A stretch of DNA of 64,000 nt from assembly GCA_001586965.3 (NCBI GenBank), contig LUCW03000111.1:1-64000 (forward strand), given 5' to 3'. Numbering within the stretch: position 1 is the first letter of the stretch; each line of letters begins with the position of its first letter. A program made the position numbers and the translations under genes. This stretch comes from Sphaeroforma sirkka (lineage: Eukaryota > Opisthokonta > Ichthyosporea > Ichthyophonida). The notes under the pieces are model-generated. The model ran no database searches. It was given only the letters and a program-made list of their open reading frames with translations, and had not been told where the DNA came from. Below, in pieces: positions 48,970 to 64,000 of this stretch.

Positions 48970-51693
48970 GTTATTGTCTAATACTTCTTATTACATCGAG
49001 GATGTAAAAAATCGTTACGTGTAAAGTGAACAACTTCAGACTATAACAGTGGCTACAAATGCAGGTGTTGCATTACCAGTTTGAGGCGTAAAAAATAATA
49101 TGCATATGCAAGCATCGCATGTGTTCATAACCACTTGGGCGGCGTGTTCACCACTTGTGAATTCTGATTGGCTATCACGCATTATATAGCCCAATTTTTA
49201 CAACGATAGGACAACGTTTCGAGTACAGAGTTTCAAAATTCGATATTTGATTTGTCCCAAATAAAAGTTTTAACATCTATTTTGTATTTAAAAAAAAGTT
49301 AGTTTATATATGTAAACTTTTACCTTATATGCCTATAATATTTACCATAACTTATTGAGGTAGCTCCACGACTCCACGCGCGAGAGAAAGAGTCTGCGAC
49401 TCTGCGTCTCTGCGACTTTGTTTTTAAAAATGTAAATTTCTATAAACAATAATTTACAATACTGTGAATTTGACTTAATTTTAAATTTTGAAGTCTGACA
49501 CTCTTTCAGTCTTTGAGATGCCCGATGGTCTGATTGGTCTCACGGCTCGCGGCCCCGGCGGCCCGCAGGGCCGCAGGTCTCTTCAGTCTTCACTCTTGAG
49601 TCTTGGACTCTCTCTCGCGCGCGAGTCTCTTGGAGTCTTGGTCGTCTTGATTTATTGAATCTTGATAACTCATAACTCTTGAGAGTGACAAGTGATGAGT
49701 GACGAGTGACGATAGACGTAAGACGACACACGGATACAGACAGGGGACACTCGACAGTCGACACTCGACAGTCGAGAGAGTGATCGATACCTCGACACAA
49801 GAGCAAGGAAAATATCACTTCACAATCAGAAAGTGATGTACCAATGAGATATTTTGCAAATTCTGACGTAAAAGTGTGTAAAAGCTTCTCTTTCTCGGAG
49901 TCTCGGTCAGCACTCAGCTCACAGTTACACACAAAAGTACAAAGTTTGGATGCTCCGCGAGTAAAACTGTAGAAGTATATCTAGAATTTAAAAAAGTGAA
50001 CTGGTATGAAATTGAATTGTGATATATTTAAAAAAAATAAAATACAGTCTGAGAGGCTGTGACTGAGAGTCTTGACTCTCGCGTGGGAGTCGGAGACCCT
50101 GCTGGGGGCCTGGGGTGAGGAGTCTAATGACTGTCTGATATTTTATACTGATTCGGAATGACTGCCCTTTAGTGCACTACTACTATTTATATATTTACAG
50201 TAGTTTTAGAAAGACAATATTCCCTGAAAGACAAAGCGATAACATAGTGAATAGAATATAGAACAATACTTATACTCATTACTGACACAGTTGGCGACAC
50301 TGTTGTAAACAGTCATTCCAGAGTGAAGCAGTCTCGACAATTTTACTAAATAAGCCATTTACTGTCTGTCTTCTTTTAAAAAAAAAGAAATAATAAACAA
50401 CGTCATGAAACAAAAATTACAATAGTGAACGATATTGTCGTAGAATAATATAAAAGCCCAGGAAATAAAAAAAGGTCAAATATGTATCATATGTATATGG
50501 ACTACATCGGGGGAGGGCCGTGGATCATAGGCTGTGATGCTGCAGCAGGTTTGCCAAATTGTCAATGCTTCAGTGCAATGGGGTATTCGTCACTATATCC
50601 TCTGTGTGCGTTGTCTGTGCGTGTATCACTGTATCTCCACTGTCAGATCAGTTGTACGGTGTTTCTATACACATGACTATATTTAAAAAATCGAGAGCAT
50701 ATATAGTCAAAATACGTAAAGACAAAGTTTATGTATTGTGCCATTGTCTATCTCAAAAGTCAGCGCTTTATCTGTAATCTTGAAGGTGGTTCGACATTTG
50801 TATTTGATTTGTGGCGGACGTTGTGACTTATGGTGTGCGAATTGAGTGTAGCTTCAATATATGTTATGCGATGCCATATCTGTGATTATTAACAATAGAA
50901 CGCGCAACGACGCTCGCCTTTCGGAATATATACCGATTTTACCGGTTTCTTAGAGTACCTAACGGGTTCGGGCTTCTGTTCTAAGACTTTCAGAGAAGTA
51001 TAGTAGTACTACTATCTAATAGGAAACCTTTCGCACTTTACATTCTAAGTACTATAGTAAATGACACATTTTGGTACTGCCGTGTCCCAACACTCAACTG
51101 TTCTCATCCTACAGTTGCATGTATTTGAATTCTCCACTTTATATAAATTTCGAAAGTGTCCCGATATATACAAATTGGAAGCTGTATAGATGATGAACAC
51201 TCGCATGAAAGTCTTATATTTATTTTTCAAAAGATTGTTTTGCGCCTGTGTGCTTTTTTTTAAAACGTACATGAAGCTAGCAATCCATCAATTTAATTGG
51301 TTAATTTAAGTTGTGCAAGTTTTTACACTGCTGGTGGGCAACCATGATGATAAGCCTTTCTGTCTACTATTTTGAAAAGTGATTTGGAATTGGGCTGGCT
51401 GATATTGTAGAGGCGGCCAGGTGTTAAGGTGTATCTGAACTACAGAGAAGGTACATACCGTATAAATTTGAATTTTTATACTTGTGACGAGTTTGCGCTT
51501 AGTCGAATATTTGTTAAATTCGTGTAAGTAGCACGGGAAAATAGCATTGAAGGCAAGGGAAATACACACGCCACAACGAGCGCTGAAGATGAAGCTTCTT
51601 GTTAAAATGGTCAACCTATTGAACAGCTAAAAGTATTAGACTAAAAGAGTCAAACACGAAAACATAACAGAACAGTATATAGAATTAATTATC
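48970..51693. other. No supported gene
   Basis: AT-rich unique sequence with simple clusters at 49370-49420, 49540-49780 and 50040-50150 built from GACTC, GAGTC, CTCG and TCGACA words. Frames at 49540-49932 (-), 50482-50777 (+) and 51306-51614 (-) have low-complexity or composition-driven sequences with no domain. Confidence 0.45.
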
Positions 51694-51699
51694 TTTATT
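51694..51699 (-). terminator. Poly(A) signal AATAAA
   Basis: The minus strand reads CAATAAAG here, 8 bases after the TGA at 51707-51709 that ends the same-frame chain described at 51707-52111. Its position fits the 3' end of a compact minus-strand transcript starting near 52355. Confidence 0.5.
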
Positions 51700-51706
51700 G
51701 CAAAGT

Positions 51707-52111
51707 TCATATGTTGTCTAGCTGTCGAGTGAGTTGGAGTATGATATGAGGGAGCCGAGCTTGCTGTACCGTTTCGATGGGCATGATAGTCGCAATTAGC
51801 TTAGTCACAACTTCTGGCAAGGAACTACAGCTTCGCGTGTCAGCCACAGTTGTCAGGTGGCCAAAAAGAGGCGAATGTTGCTAGAACCAATGCACCAACG
51901 ACAATTGCACGTCAACAATTGTCATCTCAAAGGAAATTTCTACTATAAGTCGTCGATGGTCCTGAGCTGTTGGTAGGTCTCCAGATAAGATCAAAGCAGA
52001 TGCTTTGTAACATTCCCGCTCCATAGCATCTTTGATCGACGATGACCTCAGGAAGCTTCCAGAAATTTCTCGGTACATAGTAGACGATTTGTCAAAGTAT
52101 TTACGGCCAAA
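51707..52111 (-). pseudogene. Same-frame continuation of the small-protein gene, coding-like
   Basis: After the TAA that ends the 62-codon frame (52112-52114), the same reading frame runs on for 76 codons to a TAG (51881-51883) and then 57 more codons to a TGA (51707-51709). The encoded stretches look like a soluble helical protein (for example AMERECYKASALILSGDLP and later SCSSLPEVVTKLIATIMPIE). The TAG forms TTCTAG|CAAC, a good acceptor, so an intron could remove it. Other readings are a decayed gene, read-through, or chance. UAR as a sense codon is unlikely, because the ten NSD exons nearby use only CAA and CAG for glutamine. Confidence 0.4.
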
Positions 52112-52300
52112 TTATTTACACATTAGACAATCCAAAAACCTCTTTAGACCAGTGAATATGGCACCAAACACCGCACCAAAGCAGTTAAAGATAGCACCGA
52201 ACACACTAGCGAAGAAGTTGACGATAATCTCGAAGACGTGAACAATGCCATTCCAGAGGCCTTTGAAGCAGTTGCCTATCGCGCTGAAACATGAACCCAT
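52112..52300 (-). CDS. 62-aa hydrophobic peptide with acylation motif
   Basis: The frame starts MGSCFSAIGNCFKG. Gly2 with Ser6 fits the N-myristoylation pattern MGxxxS, and Cys4 could be palmitoylated, so the peptide is expected at membranes. The rest is one long hydrophobic stretch with an approximate repeat (FASVFGAIFNCFGAVFGAIF) rich in Phe, Gly, Ala, Ile and Cys, ending in KRFLDCLMCK with two more Cys. Small fungal peptides with a similar MG-Cys/hydrophobic-repeat plan exist; similarity of plan, not proven homology. A TATA-like box lies ~85 bp upstream and a poly(A) signal follows the same-frame continuation. I chose the ATG at 52300 because of the MGxxxS context. Confidence 0.5.
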   Translation of the reverse strand: MGSCFSAIGNCFKGLWNGIVHVFEIIVNFFASVFGAIFNCFGAVFGAIFTGLKRFLDCLMCK

Positions 52301-52382
52301 ATTGTATTAGGAATTGAGGGCCTCGGAGATTAATTGGTAATATATTTGGTGTTCTGATATTTAGTAACTCGATATAAGCCCA

Positions 52383-52399
52383 TTTATATAGTATATAAA
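52383..52399 (-). promoter_or_regulatory. TATA-like box for the minus-strand small gene
   Basis: The minus strand reads ATTTATATACTATATAAAT over this stretch, 85-100 bp upstream of the ATG at 52300, which would put transcription start near 52355. AT-rich DNA is common in the window, so weight is modest. Confidence 0.35.
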
Positions 52400-52476
52400 T
52401 GCCCATGCTTTAGTGTTGTACGCACGACACATAACTAAATGCCCTTGATTTAGTGCTTTACGCACGAAACATAACT
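52397..52476. repeat. Tandem duplication, 2 x 40 bp
   Basis: Two copies of AAATGCCC(A/T)TG followed by TTTAGTG(T/C)T and ACGCACGA(C/A)ACATAACT lie head to tail directly upstream of the small minus-strand gene, so they could form part of its promoter. Confidence 0.85.
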
Positions 52477-55387
52477 TGGTAACTATGAGCTTATGAACTT
52501 GAAGCATTTGAATTTAGCTTGGTTTGCCGGTTCCGTGATTGAATTTTTAGCAAAAGATTGCATTCATCTAGGCCAATGGAAATCAATCATGTCACGTTTT
52601 TGAAATAAACTTTTAAAATACTGTGCTTAGACGTGCTACTACTTCTAGGGACTGATGTGCTACAGTCACTACCGATTTGAATTAAATTATTCTGATTGGT
52701 AAACTGGTTCTGATGTGAAGCACAATACATATTTTATTATATTTTGGCGGTACAATGATAAGTCGGAGGCTTTTATATGATAAAACGCCATAAAACACGG
52801 ATAGGGCGCTGCGGAGACCAAAAGCGTTTCTTCAAAGAGGGTAGCTAAGAGCTCGTGCTTTCTCCCTCACTTTTACTCAACACACACACAAATACGCACT
52901 GTTGTTCAGTCACACACGGGACGGACCTAAAGAAGTATGCTCTATTTTTTGAAACAAAATTTCATTTAGGATCCCTTGGGGGCCTCCTGGGGGTCTTCAA
53001 TTGGGGGAAAAGTTCAAGTTGAATAAAAAGAATAGGGACTCTACAGCTACACTTTCGGTGATAATTAAAAAAAAAAAAAGCTTTGCACATTCTGAAAATT
53101 GAACTGAAAATTGAACTGAAACACAAGGGATCTTTTATTAATATTCATACATAGCCTTCTGAAAATTGAACATATTTATTTTAATATTATATTTACATAA
53201 CTGATTTGGTACAAGGTCTATTGTCTTTTAGCGTTCTGCCATCCAATTTGGATATGACAACCAACAGAAGTATTGGTCTGTGTATGAGTCACAGTAATAG
53301 TTAGCATTCCAATCAATACAACCTGGCACAGTATATACACTGCTGAGTATAGAAGCTTTCAGAGAGAAAAAACTCAGAAAGAAACTGCCCTGCATGCACC
53401 ACATGTGTATGAGATTCATACAGTGGGTGATTCCAAAACCCTTTCTCAATTTATGTATCTTGTTCCGATATATAGGTCTAATGTTGTATTGGTACCTTGG
53501 AGTCTTCAGAGAATTAATACTTCATATAGAGGAGTCTTCAGAGAATTATTACTTCATATAGAGAATTGATACTTTAAATATTGAATATTGAAAATTGATC
53601 CTTTTTAATTATCAATTATTATACAACCGAGTTTCATTTATTTATAATAGTGCCTGGAATCGGACAGAAGCACCAGGTATATTTGTCATTATAACGTACA
53701 ATATCATACAATATGATGTTCATGGGTCAATCGATTTTTATGCAAATTTTGCATAGCCGAGCACACACCGTTCGAATGGTTGTAAAACATCTACTGGCAC
53801 TATTAATTAATATCTAAGTGCGACTGTGTCCGCACGTATAAGCTTTATGAATTTGGAGCTACGCAGAGGGCTTGAGCCTTGTACTGATTATAAAACCTCG
53901 ACACGGCTACTCTTGAACTATTTGGCCACCTTTATGCTAGTGTAATTCTTGCGTCTCCGCGATCGCAGTTCTTTCGCAATCAACCTATTCTGCACGGTTG
54001 TATAGATAAACCAAAGCAGCCAGAGAGGGCGATAGAATGAAGCACAGCCTTAGAAAATTGGGTAGAGCTATTAGTTTTTAGTCACCGATACCTATTGGGT
54101 CTCTGTATGCAAATTTGCCAGTCAACTTTCTTGTGGCTTCAGATTTGTCAAGAGTTGCCAGAAAATTATATTAGAAAGGTGTATTCAGCGTGGTCCAAAA
54201 TATAATGATAAAAAGCTTTGCGTACGTATTTGTGTGGTCGATGTGGTTCTGAAGTATTTGACACTTTAGAGTGCATCGTCGTCGCAACATCATTCTCGTC
54301 GTCGGAATATTTTGATGTCGTACTACCCTGAACGATGTGCGTGTTCCGACACATTCTCACGCACACGCACTACTCTCGCCCAGGCTGTCTTCCACAATCG
54401 ACACAACACCTGCTTTCTCTGATGCCATAACGGAGTTGAACTTTGCGGATACGGCGCTCTCTATTGTTGGATTGCATCGTGGAAATACAGATGCAAAATT
54501 AGCTAATGCGCGAGCAAAAGTACATATTTTTGATTCCACCGTCATATTTGGTCAACAATGTTGCTAATTAGGCACAAAACTGAGTCAAGATATATATGCA
54601 TCGATACTGCACGTAGGAGTACGCACACGTCCGAACCCTTGAGTACGTGTGCTACAACGTGCTCGTGTATTCTCATACTAGAGTATACTTGATTGTTCCT
54701 CGTATATATGTCTCATGAAATCTTATGATCGTGTATGGGATCAACCCACATACGAAATTGATTATCGATAACTGGTGAACATATCAGTGCGTAGCCCCGC
54801 GTACATTCGTATGTATACAAGAAAAAGACTTATCCTCCCAGTGTGATATTTTAAGGGTGTATAGTTCACTCTCCACAATGACTGATATAGATATCGCTAC
54901 CATCCTACCAACTACAGTTTACGCTCATATATCAAAGATGCAAATATTTGTAAATTATCAGAACTACTTCTATACGCAAGTCCATGTGTATACGTGCTCC
55001 GAATGGGGTATGGGTACGGGTCATGAATGATATGAATCCAGACAGTGTTTCGGATGTAGTATTGTAACATGTCATGGATAATAATATTAGTTCAGAAGAA
55101 AACACAAATACACAGATATTTTAACATGGCGGTATGAATTCTCCAGAAGTTAAAGCTGATGCTATATACATATAGCAAGCTTCGTAGACGCTCGTTCGGG
55201 CATACAAAGACAATCGTAGCCAGCGATAGCTGATATTGTGAATATTGCGTGTACTGAATAGCATATATATATCTGCAATTCTTCGGACGGTTTTACAAAA
55301 CTTAACGAATCCCACCATCAATTGTGAGATACATATAGGATAGATCAATACCTATACCCGCACAAACTTGCACACATACGCACATAC
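52477..55387. other. No supported gene; possible 3' part of the NSD gene
   Basis: The NSD exon ending at 55388 has a donor site, so one or more 3' exons may lie here, but I could not find one that joins in phase. If that donor is not used, the frame runs on to a TAA at 55302-55304. Frames at 53228-53449 (-), 54166-54366 (-), 54357-54545 (-) and 54337-54567 (+) show no domain. Confidence 0.4.
53501..53563. repeat. Tandem duplication, ~2 x 32 bp
   Basis: AGTCTTCAGAGAATTA followed by a TACTTCATATAGAG block occurs at 53501 and 53533. No coding content. Confidence 0.8.
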
Positions 55388-63436
<8,049 letters not shown>

Positions 63437-63448
63437 CTGAGGAAGTGT

Positions 63449-64000
63449 AACCCAAACGAAGCAAGGGAAGTGAATTAGTTCCCAAACGAAGCAAGAGAAG
63501 TGACTTAGTTCCCAAACGAAGCAAGGGAAGTGAATTAGTTACCAAACGAAGCAAGGGAAGTGAATTAGTTCCCAAACGAAGCAAGGGAAGTGAATTAGTT
63601 CCCAAACGAAGCAAGAAAAGTGAATCAGTTCCCAAACGAAGCAAGGGAAATGAATTAGTTCCCAAGCGAGAAAGGGAAGTGAATTAGTTCCCAAACGAAG
63701 CAAGGGAAGTGAATTAGTTCCCAAACGAAGCAAGAAAAGTGAATCAGTTCCCAAACGAAGCAAGGGAAATGAATTAGTTCCCAAACGAAGCAAGGGAAGT
63801 GACATAGTTCCCAAACCAAACAAGGGAAGTGAATTAGTTCCCAAACGAAGCAAGGGAAGTGAATTAGTTCCCAAACGAAGCAAGAGAAGTGACTTAGTTC
63901 CCAAACGAAGCAAGAGAAGTGACTTAGTTCCCAAACGAAGCAAGGGAAGTGAATTAGTTACCAAACGAAGCAAGAAAAGTGAATCAGTTCCCAAACGAAG
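63449..64000. repeat. 30-bp minisatellite, ~18 copies, upstream of NSD exon A
   Basis: The unit starts CCCAAACGAAGCAAGGGAAG and ends TGAATTAGTT. Unit variants (AGAG/GACTT, AAAAG/AATCAG, GGGAAAT) recur in order: the AAAAG then GGGAAAT pair appears at 63601-63660 and again at 63720-63779, a sign of ~120-bp block duplication. The array reaches the window end. On the minus strand it reads as a ten-residue repeat ([10 protein letters not shown]) in frame with exon A nearby, but the 29-bp unit at 63661-63689 shifts the frame, so intronic placement is more likely than coding. Confidence 0.95.

Noticed and set aside
49540-49932. 130-codon minus-strand frame with Arg-rich end
   Set aside because: Lies in a cryptically simple GACTC-rich cluster; low-complexity composition explains the open frame.
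51707-52300. Variant genetic code with UAA and UAG as glutamine
   Set aside because: Ten NSD exons (741 codons, many glutamines) contain no in-frame TAA or TAG and read correctly with the standard code.
54166-54567. Possible 3' exon of the NSD gene or separate gene (overlapping frames on both strands)
   Set aside because: No frame here joins in phase to the donor at 55388, and no domain is recognisable.
63449-63994. Decapeptide-repeat protein segment ([10 protein letters not shown]) as coding part of the NSD gene
   Set aside because: The 29-bp unit breaks the frame within the array, and a good acceptor at 63437 separates it from exon A. Kept as a finding because of its closeness.

Overview
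The window is eukaryotic: spliced exons with GT...AG borders, LTR retrotransposons, long (TA)n tracts and a large satellite, and no bacterial-style operons. The one clear host gene is an NSD-family histone H3K36 methyltransferase (PHD-PHD-PWWP-AWS-SET-postSET-C5HCH PHD). That architecture is typical of animals and their unicellular relatives, so a holozoan (protist or invertebrate) is the best guess; the species cannot be told from the sequence.

Layout. (1) 1-8826: a Ty3/Gypsy chromodomain LTR retrotransposon on the + strand, its 5' LTR cut by the window edge, with gag, pol and a 182-bp 3' LTR. (2) 8827-34965: about 26 kb of a 38-bp tandem satellite in three zones: a left edge with substitution and indel variants, a core of about 13 kb (roughly 340 copies) in which I see no variation, and a right edge rich in indels. 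(3) About 34966-41441: an older, broken relative of the first element on the - strand, running directly into the satellite. (4) 41442-51690: mostly non-coding, with a 2x181-bp duplication, a 123-bp element with 34-bp inverted termini, one exon-like block, a 2x108-bp duplication, a degenerate ~175-bp tandem repeat, and clusters of cryptically simple GC-richer DNA sharing GACTC/CAGTC words. (5) 51694-52400 (-): a compact unit with a TATA-like box, a 62-codon frame for a probably acylated hydrophobic peptide, further same-frame coding-like sequence past two stops, and an AATAAA signal. (6) 55388-63436 (-): ten exons of the NSD gene, all joined in phase, with introns full of microsatellites. A 30-bp minisatellite from 63449 to the window end lies just upstream of the first visible exon.

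The most unusual observation is that both retrotransposons carry, between RNase H and integrase, a segment that looks like a phage-type Dam N6-adenine methyltransferase domain with an NPP motif. Such a domain is known from DIRS-type tyrosine-recombinase retrotransposons; I do not know it as a standard part of Ty3/Gypsy elements. The elements also end in chromodomains, and they flank the satellite. This suggests, without proof, a heterochromatic satellite block colonised by chromatin-targeted retroelements.
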